Origin: Rhizobium sp. P40RR-XXII
Lineage (GTDB): Bacteria; Pseudomonadota; Alphaproteobacteria; Rhizobiales; Rhizobiaceae
Direction: 5' to 3'
Assembly (NCBI RefSeq): GCF_012641405.1
Contig: NZ_JABAII010000001.1
Location: 186,001 to 250,000 of the forward strand
DNA length: 64,000 nt
Program-made: the position numbers and the translations under genes
Notes under the pieces: model-generated
Seen by the model: only the letters and a program-made list of their open reading frames with translations
Databases searched by the model: none
Told to the model about the DNA's origin: nothing
Shown: in pieces, positions 16,901 to 30,419 of the stretch
Position numbering within the stretch: the first letter of the stretch is position 1
How the letters are laid out: each line of letters opens with the position of its first letter

Positions 16901-17004
16901 GATAATTTGAAGATAGGTCCGCCTGCCTGAATGGGTTCCGAACCATGCGTTCATCTGCGGTTCACGCAGGGTTTTCCTAGGAATTTCCCGAACCGCGCAG
17001 GGGT

Positions 17005-17033
17005 CTTGAACTCCGCAAAAGCGATCCCCATCT
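17005..17033 (+). promoter_or_regulatory. Sigma-32 (RpoH) heat-shock promoter
   Basis: CTTGAA at 17005-17010 and CCCCATCT at 17026-17033 with a 15-bp spacer match the RpoH consensus. It lies about 107 bp before the hsp20 start codon. Confidence 0.75.
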
Positions 17034-17139
17034 CTTTTCTGCGGGTGCCAAACGGGCTCGCAGAACCGTCCCGAGGCCGCCCTGAGTGGGGCCGTGGGGC
17101 AAAACTTGAAATCGCAATTGTCGCTCACAGGAGGACTCC

Positions 17140-17604
17140 ATGCGTCACGTAGACTTCTCTCCCCTTTATCGTTCCACCGTCGGTTTCGACCGTCTGTTCA
17201 CCATGCTCGACAGCCTTGCCCAGCCGGATCAGGCACAGACCTATCCGCCCTACAACATCGAGCGCACCGGTGAAAACACCTATCGCATCACCATGGCCGT
17301 TGCCGGTTTCGATGAAAAGGAACTGAGCATCGAGGCTCACGCCCACGTCCTTCAGGTTAAGGGCGAGAAGAGCGAAGAGCCGGCTGAAGCCAGCGAATAT
17401 CTCTATCGGGGTATCGCCAAGCGTGCCTTCGAGCGCCGTTTCCAGCTTGCCGATCATGTCGAGGTTCAAGCTGCTTCCCTGAAGAATGGTTTGCTGCACA
17501 TCGATCTGCTGCGCAACATTCCGGAAGCCATGAAGCCCCGCCGTATCTCCATCGCGGCCGAGACGGTGGACACCGCCAAGGCCATCGAGGCACATGTAAA
17601 CTAA
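17140..17604 (+). CDS. Small heat-shock protein, Hsp20 family
   Basis: A 154-aa alpha-crystallin-type chaperone. The N-terminal [20 protein letters not shown] is typical of rhizobial class A small HSPs (IbpA-like). The crystallin domain spans about residues 35-130, with the conserved [10 protein letters not shown] and ending in the NGLLHIDL strand. It holds unfolded proteins for refolding by other chaperones. AGGAGG lies 4 bp before the ATG. Regulation by RpoH is supported by the consensus promoter. The roughly 100-nt leader could hold a thermosensor, but I see no clear ROSE element. Confidence 0.92.
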   Translation: MRHVDFSPLYRSTVGFDRLFTMLDSLAQPDQAQTYPPYNIERTGENTYRITMAVAGFDEKELSIEAHAHVLQVKGEKSEEPAEASEYLYRGIAKRAFERRFQLADHVEVQAASLKNGLLHIDLLRNIPEAMKPRRISIAAETVDTAKAIEAHVN

Positions 17605-17664
17605 GAAAATAGCGATCGATGGCGGCTCCTGATCGCCATTGATCCTGATCCTCCCAAGATCAAA

Positions 17665-17703
17665 ACAAGAGCGGCGTCCGGATGGGCGCCGCGTTTGTTT
17701 TGG
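17665..17703. terminator. Bidirectional terminator between hsp20 and transporter gene
   Basis: GCGGCG (17671-17676) pairs with CGCCGC (17687-17692). T-rich tracts follow on both strands: GTTTGTTTT on plus and CTCTTGTTTT on minus. The convergent genes share it. Confidence 0.75.
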
Positions 17704-17720
17704 CGGATCGGCCGGATCTC

Positions 17721-18740
17721 TCAGGCGGCGTTGGTTGCTTCGCCCGGCGGCTTTGCCGCCGCTTTTGCCGCTTCACGGCGTTTGGCCGCATCGGCATATT
17801 TCTGGGCAAGCACGGCGCAAGTCATCAGCTGAATCTGATGGAACAGCATGAGGGGCAGCACGATGGCGCCGATGCCCTGGCCGGCGAAAATGACGTTGGC
17901 CATCGGCACGCCGCTTGCCAGCGACTTCTTCGAGCCGCAGAAGGTAATGGTGATCTCGTCAGCCTTTTCAAAACCGAGGGCGCGGCTGCCGAACATGGTG
18001 ATGCAGATTACCATCGCCAGCAGCACCATATTGGCGACGATCACGGTCGCGATATCGATCACCGAGAAGGTGTGCCAGAGACCCTCGACCACGGCCTCGC
18101 TGAAGGCCGAGTAGACGACCATCAGGATCGAGCCGCGATCGACCGGCATCAGGATCTTCTTCTTCGAGCGGATCCAGTCGCCGATCCATGGCTGCAGCAC
18201 CTGGCCGGCGATGAAGGGGGCGAGCAGCTGCAGCATGATCTGCCACAGGACATCCCAGGAAAAACCACCCTGGCCGCCGACCGAAAACAGGATGCCGACG
18301 AGCAGCGGCGTCAGGAACATGCCGAAGATGTTCGAGGCCGAAGCGGCGCAGATCGCCGCCGGCACGTTGCCGCCGGCGATCGACGTGAAGGCGATGGAGG
18401 ATTGCACCGTCGAGGGCAGCACGCTCAGGAACAGCATGCCGGTATAGAGCGATACGGGCAGGATGCTGTTCGGGACGATGTGACCCATGGCAAGCACCAG
18501 CAGCGGGAAGATGCCGAAGGTCGTCAACAGGATCACGAGATGCAGCCGCCAGTGCAGCAGGCCGGCAATGACGACATCGCGCGACAAGCGCGCGCCGTGC
18601 AGGAAAAACAGCAGGCCGATGGCGAAGTTGGTGGCGATGCCGAAATAGTGAGCGCTTGCGCCCTGCACCGGAAAGAAAGATGCCGTCAGAACGGTGAGCA
18701 CCAACAGCATGGTGAAGGTGTCTGGAAGAAAGCGGCGCAT
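17721..18740 (-). CDS. Bile acid:sodium symporter (SBF-like, YfeH-type) transporter
   Basis: A 339-aa protein with about ten membrane segments, beginning MRRFLPDTFTMLLVLTVLTA. It matches the SBF-like/YfeH group of the bile acid:sodium symporter superfamily; conserved-looking parts include FLSVLPSTVQSSIAFTSIAGGN and FCGSKKSLASGVPMAN. The natural substrate of such bacterial members is generally unknown, probably an organic anion. It is divergent from a LysR regulator over a 110-bp spacer with an interrupted palindrome, which suggests that regulator controls it. The tail is Ala/Lys-rich. Confidence 0.85.
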   Translation of the reverse strand: MRRFLPDTFTMLLVLTVLTASFFPVQGASAHYFGIATNFAIGLLFFLHGARLSRDVVIAGLLHWRLHLVILLTTFGIFPLLVLAMGHIVPNSILPVSLYTGMLFLSVLPSTVQSSIAFTSIAGGNVPAAICAASASNIFGMFLTPLLVGILFSVGGQGGFSWDVLWQIMLQLLAPFIAGQVLQPWIGDWIRSKKKILMPVDRGSILMVVYSAFSEAVVEGLWHTFSVIDIATVIVANMVLLAMVICITMFGSRALGFEKADEITITFCGSKKSLASGVPMANVIFAGQGIGAIVLPLMLFHQIQLMTCAVLAQKYADAAKRREAAKAAAKPPGEATNAA

Positions 18741-18774
18741 CTGCCTACCCCAAAATCGCAGTTACAAGTCTTAA

Positions 18775-18825
18775 TGATAACCCTTGCAGATAGACCTATC
18801 CTGATCCACGATGCAAGGAATAACA
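18775..18825. promoter_or_regulatory. Interrupted palindrome in the transporter/LysR spacer
   Basis: TGATAACCCTTGCA (18775-18788) and TGCAAGGAATAACA (18812-18825) are inverted repeats matching at 11 of 14 positions around a 23-bp centre. Paired sites like this suit LysR tetramers. Confidence 0.45.
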
Positions 18826-18850
18826 GTTATCGTGACATAGGATAAGCGCG

Positions 18851-19708
18851 ATGCTAGATCTCACCCAGTTGCGCAGTTTCGTGGCTGTCGAGCAGATGGG
18901 CAGCTTCACGCTGGCGGCGGAGCGGCTCGGTCTCGGGCAATCGACGGTCAGCCAGCATATACAGCGGCTGGAAACGGAGATCGGACGCAAATTGCTGGCG
19001 CGGGACACCCATCGCGTCGTTTTGACCGATGACGGTGAGGCGTTGCTCGGACATGCACGTCAGATGCTGTCGATTGAAGGAGAGGTGCGGCAGCTTTTTG
19101 CCGGCAACAGCCTGCGCGGCAATCTACGGCTTGGCGTTTCCGAGGATTTCGTCACCAGCCAGCTCCCGGACGTGCTGGAGGAGTTCGTGCGTTCGCATCC
19201 GTCCGTCGATCTCGAACTGACGGTCGCACTCAGCGGCACGCTCTATGAAATGCAGGACAATGGCGATCTCGATCTGGTGCTTGCCAAGCGCCGGCTCGGC
19301 GATGCGAGGGGCAAGCTCGTCTATCGCGAACCGCTGGTCTGGCTGGCGCGCGATCCCGAGCGCATTCGCAGGCTTGCGGCACCCTTGCCATTGATTGCCT
19401 TTCCCGCGCCCAGCGTCACCCGCGCGGTGGCGCTGGAGGCACTACGCCGGCAGCAGGTGCCATGGCGAATCGTCTGTACCTGCGGCAGCCTCAGCGGGCT
19501 GACGGCTGCTGCCCGGGCGGGCATGGGCGTTCTCGTCCAGCCGCAGAGCATGGCACCCGCCGGCCTGAGCGAAATTGCGCCGGGCTGGCTGCCGGCGCTG
19601 GAGGATGTCGAATTCGTGCTGGTGCCACGCAAGGGCGCCAATCAACTCCTCATCAACGCGTTGTCTGAAGACATACTGACAAAGGTCCGAGGCCCGAGAT
19701 CGAACTGA
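18851..19708 (+). CDS. LysR family transcriptional regulator
   Basis: A 285-aa regulator. The N-terminal winged helix-turn-helix (about residues 1-60) contains LRSFVAVEQMGSFTLAAERL and STVSQHIQRLE. The C-terminal effector domain of periplasmic-binding-protein fold runs from about 88. It is divergent from the SBF-type transporter, the classical LysR arrangement, so the transporter's substrate or a related metabolite is the likely inducer. The ATG at 18851 begins exactly where family homology begins. Confidence 0.92.
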   Translation: MLDLTQLRSFVAVEQMGSFTLAAERLGLGQSTVSQHIQRLETEIGRKLLARDTHRVVLTDDGEALLGHARQMLSIEGEVRQLFAGNSLRGNLRLGVSEDFVTSQLPDVLEEFVRSHPSVDLELTVALSGTLYEMQDNGDLDLVLAKRRLGDARGKLVYREPLVWLARDPERIRRLAAPLPLIAFPAPSVTRAVALEALRRQQVPWRIVCTCGSLSGLTAAARAGMGVLVQPQSMAPAGLSEIAPGWLPALEDVEFVLVPRKGANQLLINALSEDILTKVRGPRSN

Positions 19709-19907
19709 GAACGATACCGCCCGCGGCCTCGCGATAAAAGCAATGCGGATCATGCTGATAGCGCGGGGAGTTTTCCGGGATTTCCTTTGCCGGCTGCCGT
19801 TTTTCTTTCATGCGCCGCGCCTTGCGACGCCCAAGATTCAGCTCAAAGTCAGCTTCCGCTGCTATCTTAGGTGGCGATGGGTGAACTAGGGGAGGATATC
19901 CGTCTCG

Positions 19908-20045
19908 TTGATATATGGTGCCATCTTCATTTCCGGACTTGTAGCCTGCGTCGTGGCAATGACGATGATCGTTCATCATAAGCCCGCGTCCGATCGCGAT
20001 GATTTATCGAACTTTGCAATGTTCGCCCATCGGAATCAAAACTAA
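19908..20045 (+). CDS. Possible small single-pass membrane protein
   Basis: A 45-codon frame from a TTG at 19908, 11 bp after a strong GGGGAGGA sequence. Residues 2-23 form a hydrophobic helix (IYGAIFISGLVACVVAMTMI), followed by a polar tail with HHK. A strong plus-strand terminator begins 20 bp after its stop, which shows something is transcribed in this direction. There is no recognised family. The weak points are the TTG start and short length. Confidence 0.4.
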   Translation: MIYGAIFISGLVACVVAMTMIVHHKPASDRDDLSNFAMFAHRNQN

Positions 20046-20064
20046 CCCTCGTTGTCGCCATTTT

Positions 20065-20105
20065 GAGCGCCGTCCGGCTCTAACCCGGCTCCGGCGCTCT
20101 TTTTA
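20065..20105 (+). terminator. Strong terminator, plus strand
   Basis: GAGCGCCG (20065-20072) pairs with CGGCGCTC (20092-20099), with a further inner CCGG/CCGG stem, followed by TTTTT. It ends the transcript containing the LysR gene or the possible small gene at 19908. Confidence 0.85.
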
Positions 20106-20111
20106 TGTGGG

Positions 20112-21158
20112 TCAGGCCAGGCAGGCGAGGAAGTTCCCAACATCGGCCTCGGTCGTGGCGAAGCTCGTCACGAGGCGGATCAGGGTTTCATCATTGTTGA
20201 CGAGATCCGGCTGCGATTCCGGGATCGGCCATTCGTAGAACTTCGCCCCCTTGTCCTCGGCTGCCCTGGCGGAGGATTTCGGTATGACCGCGAAAACCTC
20301 GTTCGAAACGGTCGGCCAGGCGAGGCGGGCGCCCCGTGCCCTTTCGATGCCGGCGCGCAGACGATCGGCCATGCCGTTGGAATGGCGGGCCAGATCGAGC
20401 CAGAGACCATCCTGGAAATAACCGTCGAACTGGGCGGCGATGAAACGCGACTTGGAGAACAGCTGGGCGGCGCGCTTGCGGATGAAGTGCATCTCCTTTG
20501 CCTTCTCGGGATCGAAGACGACGATCGCCTCGGCGCACCAGCAGCCATTCTTGGTGCCGCCGAAGGAGAGGATGTCGACGCCGCGCTTCCAGGTCATCTC
20601 AGCCGGGCTGGCGCCGAGCGCGACCAGGGCATTGGCAAAACGCGCGCCATCCATGTGCAGCGGCAAGCGGTCCGCCTTGGCGACGGCGGCGATGGCATCG
20701 ATCTCGTCGAGCGAATAGACCGTGCCGATCTCCGTTGCCTGAGTGATCGTCACGGCGGCGGCGCGGCCATGATGGACGGCATCCTGCGGGAAGCGGGCAA
20801 TTTTCGCGGCAAGGGCCTTTGGGTCGATCTTGCCGACATTACCCTTGACTGTTGCCAGGCGCGCGCTGCTGAAAAAGTCCGGCGAACCGCATTCGTCCTC
20901 GGCAACATGCGCCTCGCTGTGGCAGAAGGTGATGCCACCGGGCTTCTGGACGCTGGCAAGCGACAATGAATTGGCGGCGGAGCCGGTCGCGACGAAGAAG
21001 ACGGCGACTTCGCGCTCGAAGATTTCGGCGAACCTGGCCTCGACGTGCTGATCCAGGTCGCTCAGGCCGTATGCGGTCGCAAAGCCTCCCGACTCGGCGA
21101 GCAGGCGTTGCGCGATCTTGGAATGGGCGCCGGCCCAGTTATCGGAAGCAAAGAACAT
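20112..21158 (-). CDS. ltaE: Low-specificity L-threonine aldolase
   Basis: A 348-aa PLP enzyme of the aspartate aminotransferase fold, splitting L-threonine or allo-threonine into glycine and acetaldehyde. Visible motifs: FFASDNWAGAH at the start, FFVATGSAANSL, LHMDGARFANALV (Asp and Arg near the cofactor), and SFGGTKNG with the Schiff-base Lys. The frame extends to 21230, but family homology starts at MFFASDNWAG, so the ATG at 21158 is used. It is monocistronic. Confidence 0.92.
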   Translation of the reverse strand: MFFASDNWAGAHSKIAQRLLAESGGFATAYGLSDLDQHVEARFAEIFEREVAVFFVATGSAANSLSLASVQKPGGITFCHSEAHVAEDECGSPDFFSSARLATVKGNVGKIDPKALAAKIARFPQDAVHHGRAAAVTITQATEIGTVYSLDEIDAIAAVAKADRLPLHMDGARFANALVALGASPAEMTWKRGVDILSFGGTKNGCWCAEAIVVFDPEKAKEMHFIRKRAAQLFSKSRFIAAQFDGYFQDGLWLDLARHSNGMADRLRAGIERARGARLAWPTVSNEVFAVIPKSSARAAEDKGAKFYEWPIPESQPDLVNNDETLIRLVTSFATTEADVGNFLACLA

Positions 21159-21230
21159 GGAAATGCACCAGTTGAAGGATTGAATTGCGGGAAGGTTAAA
21201 TAGGCTCGGCGGGACCTTACGCCAATGCAA

Positions 21231-21724
21231 AAACCTATCAAGAGTATGAATTTGAAGAATGCATCACAGAAATTGATCTACGCAATCAACAAATAAAATG
21301 ATGCGCTGCAGCGAAACTTTATTGCTTGATTTATGCGGCATTGGCAATCTTCCGTCTTTCATTGAGGAAATTTTGCCATTTTGCTCTTGCGAAGGCGTTC
21401 GCTTTCTGGCATAGAGCTGATGAATTAGGACAGGGTTGCTGTCCTATTTTGGCCGCCGAGGCCGAAGATGCGCTAGAGGGTCCTGACGATGTCGGGATTT
21501 CGAGCTATAGTTATCCGGAGCATGCCCTTTCAAGCCTTTCAGGCGGCGGGCAATGCGGCGGTGGAATAGCAAGGCGCGGAACGCTGACGACGGGCTCCAC
21601 TCGCGGGGTCACGGGTCGCGGCCGGATCTTCATAATGCAACAGCGCTGTCGCGCGTCGGCCCCGGAAACGGACCGCGCGGGACGAAGGAGCGCCCGCGAC
21701 GCGGGCCTTACCGGAGGGAAGACG
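21231..21724. other. Long leader region upstream of gltB, no gene seen
   Basis: About 490 bp. The only structure I note is a 7-bp hairpin AGGACAG/CTGTCCT (21427-21445) followed by ATTTT, perhaps an attenuator-like element for gltB. The gltB frame stays open back to 21326, but that part shows no conserved protein and lacks a ribosome binding site. Confidence 0.4.
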
Positions 21725-26464
<4,740 letters not shown>

Positions 26465-26599
26465 TCCGCCCCGGCTCAAAGCCAGTCGAGGGTTTCGCCT
26501 CGCATTGCTGTCGCCGCCATGGCGATCGCGACTGTCGAACGGCGGAATCGGATTTGAATTAAAGTGCCGGACAGGGAAACTTGGATGACCCTCGGGCAC

Positions 26600-26622
26600 G
26601 GGAGCCATGAGCTCCTCTTTTA
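26600..26622 (+). terminator. Weak hairpin between gltB and gltD
   Basis: GGAGC/GCTCC with a 5-nt loop followed by TCTTTT, just before the gltD ribosome binding site. It is too short to be a firm terminator but could lower gltD expression relative to gltB. Confidence 0.3.
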
Positions 26623-26640
26623 GAGTGAGGAAACGAAAGC

Positions 26641-28095
26641 ATGGGCAAGGTAACAGGCTTCTTGGAAATCGACCGGCAGGTGGCGAAGTATCAGCCGGCG
26701 TCGGATCGCATCCGGCATTTCCGTGAATTCACGATCCCCATGTCGGACCAGGAAGTGCAGAAACAGGCAGCGCGCTGCATGGATTGTGGCATTCCCTATT
26801 GCCACGGCCCGACCGGCTGCCCGGTGCACAACCAGATCCCCGATTGGAACGACCTCGTTTACAACAACAATTGGGAACAGGCGATCCACAACCTGCATTC
26901 GACCAACAACTTCCCGGAATTCACCGGCCGCGTCTGCCCCGCACCCTGCGAGGAGGCCTGCACGCTGAACCTGGAAGACGCGCCCGTCGCCATCAAGACC
27001 GTCGAGCAGGCGATTGCCGACAAGGCCTATGAGCTCGGCTTCATCCGCCCGCAGCCGGCAACAGTCCATACGGGCAAGAAGGTCGCCGTCATCGGTTCCG
27101 GCCCCGCCGGCATGGCGGCCGCCCAGCAGCTCGGCCGCGCCGGGCACGAGGTTCATCTCTATGAGCGCGAAAGCAAGCCGGGCGGCCTGCTGCGCTACGG
27201 CATCCCGGATTTCAAGATGGAGAAGAACTTCATCGACCGCCGCGTCGAGCAGATGAAGGGCGAGGGCGTCACCTTCCATTGCAGCGTCAATGTCGGCGTC
27301 GACATCAAAGTCGAGCAGCTTCTGGCAGACTATGATGCCGTGCTCTATTGCGGTGGCTCGGAAACCCCGCGCGAAGCCGGCATCCCCGGCGTCGAGCTGG
27401 CCGGCGTCCATGATGCCATGCCCTATCTCGTGCAGCAGAACCGCCGCGTCGGCCGCGAAAACATCGACAGCGCCGGCTGGCCCGCCGATCCGATCCTGGC
27501 CGGTGGCAAGCATATCGTCGTCGTCGGCGGTGGCGATACGGCGTCGGACTGCGTCGGCACGGCATTCCGCCAGGGCGCCGTGAAGGTGACGCAGCTCGAC
27601 ATTCGTCCGCAGCCGCCGGAGAAGGAAGACAAGCTCGCCGTATGGCCGTTCTGGGCGACGAAGATGCGCACCTCTTCCTCCCAGGCCGAAGGTGCGGTTC
27701 GTGAATTTCAGGTCGCGACGCTGGAGTTCATCGGCGAAGACGGCGTGCTGACGGGCGTGAAATGCTGCGAAGTCGATGAGCGCCGCAAGCCGATCGCCGG
27801 CACGGAATTCGTCATCCGCGCCGATCTCGCCTTCATCGCCATCGGTTTCCGCGGCCCGTTCACCGACAGCGTGCTCAAGGAACTCGACGGCAAGCTGACG
27901 CTCAACACCGACAGGCGCGGCTCGACCAATGTCGTGGCCGACGACAAGAACTACAAGACCTCGGTCGACAAGCTCTGGACCGCCGGCGACGTTCGCCGTG
28001 GCCAGTCGCTGGTGGTCTGGGCCATCCGCGAGGGCCGCCAGGCCGCCCGCGCCATCGACGAGGCCTTGATGGGCTCGACGGTTCTGCCGAACTAA
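26641..28095 (+). CDS. gltD: Glutamate synthase (NADPH) small subunit
   Basis: A 484-aa flavoprotein that takes electrons from NADPH to GltB. The N-terminal region has the 4Fe-4S cysteines (RCMDCGIPYCHGPTGCP and RVCPAPCEEAC). The FAD motif IGSGPAGMAAAQQL is at about residue 150, and the NADP motif VGGGDTASDCVG near 298. Length is typical for the family. GAGG lies 10 bp before the ATG. With gltB it forms the ammonia-assimilation GOGAT enzyme. A strong terminator follows. Confidence 0.97.
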   Translation: MGKVTGFLEIDRQVAKYQPASDRIRHFREFTIPMSDQEVQKQAARCMDCGIPYCHGPTGCPVHNQIPDWNDLVYNNNWEQAIHNLHSTNNFPEFTGRVCPAPCEEACTLNLEDAPVAIKTVEQAIADKAYELGFIRPQPATVHTGKKVAVIGSGPAGMAAAQQLGRAGHEVHLYERESKPGGLLRYGIPDFKMEKNFIDRRVEQMKGEGVTFHCSVNVGVDIKVEQLLADYDAVLYCGGSETPREAGIPGVELAGVHDAMPYLVQQNRRVGRENIDSAGWPADPILAGGKHIVVVGGGDTASDCVGTAFRQGAVKVTQLDIRPQPPEKEDKLAVWPFWATKMRTSSSQAEGAVREFQVATLEFIGEDGVLTGVKCCEVDERRKPIAGTEFVIRADLAFIAIGFRGPFTDSVLKELDGKLTLNTDRRGSTNVVADDKNYKTSVDKLWTAGDVRRGQSLVVWAIREGRQAARAIDEALMGSTVLPN

Positions 28096-28125
28096 GTTTC
28101 GCTGCCATCTTGGTGCAAACTATCC

Positions 28126-28163
28126 GAGGCCGGGTTCGCGATGAACCCGGCCTCCTTTGTTTT
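28126..28163 (+). terminator. Terminator after gltD
   Basis: An 11-bp stem (28126-28136 with 28144-28154) with a 7-nt loop, then TTTGTTTT. It overlaps the 3' end of the opposing GlyRS-like gene. Confidence 0.88.
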
Positions 28164-28912
28164 CATCGGTTTGCGGCGATATTCCAGTTGTAGACGCAGC
28201 GGTCGAGACCGATGGCGATTTCCAGCACTGCGACGTCGTGGTCTGCAGCCGGTCCCTTCTTCGGCTGACTGCGGTAGCGCTGTGGAAAGTCCGTGCGTCT
28301 CGAAATCGAGCAGACCTCCATCCATTTGTCGCCGTTGTCGACCTCGATATCCATGGTGATCTCCGAATAGGCCGGGAGGCGATCGGACGGCACGATCCGC
28401 GTCGGCAGATGGATCACGGAAGCGATCATCCGGCGGACCGGTTCCAGCGAGGCGCTGTGATAATCATTGCCGCTGTCGGCGGCAAACGCGCATTGGAATT
28501 CAAGCTGCCAGAATTCCTTGAGGCGCACATGCTTGCTCGGCTGGTCCTGTTCGCGGCGATAGGATTTTCCGGCCTGCCAGACGCATAGGGGCAACCGCGT
28601 TCTCGAATGATTTCTGAGAAGGTGCTGCATATAGACATAGGTCGACGGTGTCGTTTCGGGCCGAAGCACAAGTTCGGCCTCGGTCTTCGATACCAGCTCC
28701 TGCACCCATATGTCTGAGTTGGAATAGGCATCCGAGACGAGGCTTCGAGGCATGAGGGTCGGCGCCTCGACCCTGCGGATATCCCAGGCTTGGTTTTCGG
28801 ATCGCAGAAATCGTGCGACCTCATCGGAAAAGAACCGGATGAAGTCGTCGCGCAACTTGATGTCCCGCTCTTCCCAATGAACGAGCGAATTGACGTTATA
28901 GATATTGAGCAC
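28163..28912 (-). CDS. Stand-alone class II aminoacyl-tRNA-synthetase-like catalytic core (GlyRS-like)
   Basis: A 249-aa protein consisting only of a class II synthetase core. It has the LRPETTPS segment (83-90; compare LRPETAQ of dimeric GlyRS), motif 2 as SYRREQDQPSKHVRLKEFWQ (117-136) with its Arg and Glu, a WMEVCSISRRTDF strand (197-209), and motif 3 as IGLDR (234-238). No anticodon-binding or N-terminal domains are present, and full GlyRS is over 400 aa. It may charge a non-tRNA acceptor or act as a paralog, as truncated synthetases do elsewhere; this is inference. The GTG start has GGAG 8 bp upstream. It is a single gene. Confidence 0.75.
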   Translation of the reverse strand: MLNIYNVNSLVHWEERDIKLRDDFIRFFSDEVARFLRSENQAWDIRRVEAPTLMPRSLVSDAYSNSDIWVQELVSKTEAELVLRPETTPSTYVYMQHLLRNHSRTRLPLCVWQAGKSYRREQDQPSKHVRLKEFWQLEFQCAFAADSGNDYHSASLEPVRRMIASVIHLPTRIVPSDRLPAYSEITMDIEVDNGDKWMEVCSISRRTDFPQRYRSQPKKGPAADHDVAVLEIAIGLDRCVYNWNIAANR

Positions 28913-29149
28913 GTGCCATTCTCCATGGGCAACGTTGATGTTTTGAGGCGAGGGCTTTACGTCCAGCAGCCGCCGGACATGCTGATCGCTCCGGCCGTCA
29001 CGACTGGACGCCGAGACCTCGGCCGGAGAAAGCGCGCAAAACCACAGCCTGCGGGCAGGTGCGGTTACGATCGATATGATCTGCGCTGTTCGTGCTCATG
29101 CGGTTCTTCTATTGGCGGCCTGCGAGCTTGTCAAACCGCTCCCGCGCAT

Positions 29150-30340
29150 CTATCGCGCCACCGATCCAGGCAACCGGTAGTCGTCCACGCGGCCGGCCGG
29201 CGCCGGATCCATTCGGCCCTTGTCGACAAGCAGATCGCGTGGCGAGGGCGTCGTCACGGCGGGAGCGGGTGCGCCGCCTAGAAGCTGCGAGCCGCCGTCG
29301 AGATCGGGATCGGAAAGGCTTATCGGCTGCGTCCGGGTTATTTTTTCCATCTCCGTTGCGGGCAGGTTCGCTTGCTGTGCCGGCAGCGGATTGCCCGTGT
29401 CGAGGCGGGTGATGTCTGGGCTCGCCTGATCTCCCAATATCCGGCGCGCCGGCTTCTCGACATAGAAGGCGACCTTGCGCTTGCCGGCCACCGTCAGGTT
29501 GACGCCATCTGCCGTTCTCAATCGAACCTGCTGGCCGTTCATGTCGGAGCCGGTGACGATGAACTCGCCGTTCTGGTCGGTAAATCCGTCCCATATGTCG
29601 ATGAACTCGCCGCCGACGCTGGTCATCTGGCTCTGGTAGATCTGATTGAGTTTGACCGCACCGGCGCTCAACTGGTCCGATCCGAAAGAGGGCAGCCCTA
29701 CCCAGAGCAGCGGGATATGCCGGCTCGTCACCAGCTTGGCGAATTGCTGCACGCGCTCTTCGTAGGCGAGGAACCACGGATCGGTGCCATATTTTTCGTT
29801 GAGCCCGTCGCCGATCATTTGCTGGCGGTCGTTGGCGCCGATCATGACGACGACCATGGCAGGCTTCAACTGATCGATCATCCCGGGCAGTTGCTGCGGC
29901 CAGTTGTAATAATCCTGCCGGACGAGGCCGGAAGCGACGTTGCCGCGCGCCTGGATGAGGACGCCGGGGGAGGTGGAGAAAGCATCCTCCAGTCCGGCCG
30001 CCAAGCCACTTGCCAGGAAGTCTCCGACAACGAGGATGGTTTTGGCATCGGTAAGTTTTTCCGCCGGGGCCGGCGTTTCCGGCTGCACGACCGCCTGGCG
30101 GGGTGGCGGGGTCGGCCGCTTGCGCGGCTGGACCTTTCGCCGTGGAGGCGGCTGCTCGGCGGACTGATCGGGATAGTCGGGCTCGCGGGTGCCGAACAGC
30201 ATATCGAGCAGGTTTCTGCGCGGTCGCTCCTGCGCTTCGGCTGCGCTCGACAGGCAGCCAAACATGATGACGGCCGCAAGAAATGCCGTAAGGACAACCC
30301 TTATTGTTGCCATGGTCGCGCGGGCAGGTCGTTTTATCAT
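29150..30340 (-). CDS. DUF459 SGNH-hydrolase-fold secreted protein
   Basis: A 396-aa exported protein. A basic N terminus and hydrophobic segment (VVLTAFLAAVIMFGCLSSAAEA) form the signal. Then comes a Pro/Arg-rich linker, and from about residue 105 a GDSL/SGNH-like domain: ILVVGDFLASGLA, VVVMIGANDRQQM and a DGVNLT-type block. This matches DUF459 proteins, which are often linked to acyl or acetyl esterase activity in the envelope. The usual catalytic Ser position reads GDFLASG, so the nucleophile needs checking. The start at 30340 fits an AAGAAG site. It follows the transglycosylase gene by 79 bp, probably in one operon. Confidence 0.75.
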   Translation of the reverse strand: MIKRPARATMATIRVVLTAFLAAVIMFGCLSSAAEAQERPRRNLLDMLFGTREPDYPDQSAEQPPPRRKVQPRKRPTPPPRQAVVQPETPAPAEKLTDAKTILVVGDFLASGLAAGLEDAFSTSPGVLIQARGNVASGLVRQDYYNWPQQLPGMIDQLKPAMVVVMIGANDRQQMIGDGLNEKYGTDPWFLAYEERVQQFAKLVTSRHIPLLWVGLPSFGSDQLSAGAVKLNQIYQSQMTSVGGEFIDIWDGFTDQNGEFIVTGSDMNGQQVRLRTADGVNLTVAGKRKVAFYVEKPARRILGDQASPDITRLDTGNPLPAQQANLPATEMEKITRTQPISLSDPDLDGGSQLLGGAPAPAVTTPSPRDLLVDKGRMDPAPAGRVDDYRLPGSVAR

Positions 30341-30419
30341 AGCTTCTTTTCCGCTCACGCCCCGCTGTCGCATGAGGACAATTTTCTCGTCCGGCGATCG
30401 CGGATTCGTTCTATGCGGC

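Noticed and set aside
17034..17139. ROSE-type RNA thermometer in the hsp20 leader
   Set aside because: The leader has hairpins, but I could not find the conserved pyrimidine-rich GCU stretch pairing with the AGGAGG; the sigma-32 promoter is enough to explain heat control.
19653..19979. A 108-codon minus-strand frame overlapping the LysR 3' end
   Set aside because: No ribosome binding site or conserved feature; it overlaps the LysR gene and is opposite to the strand with the terminator.
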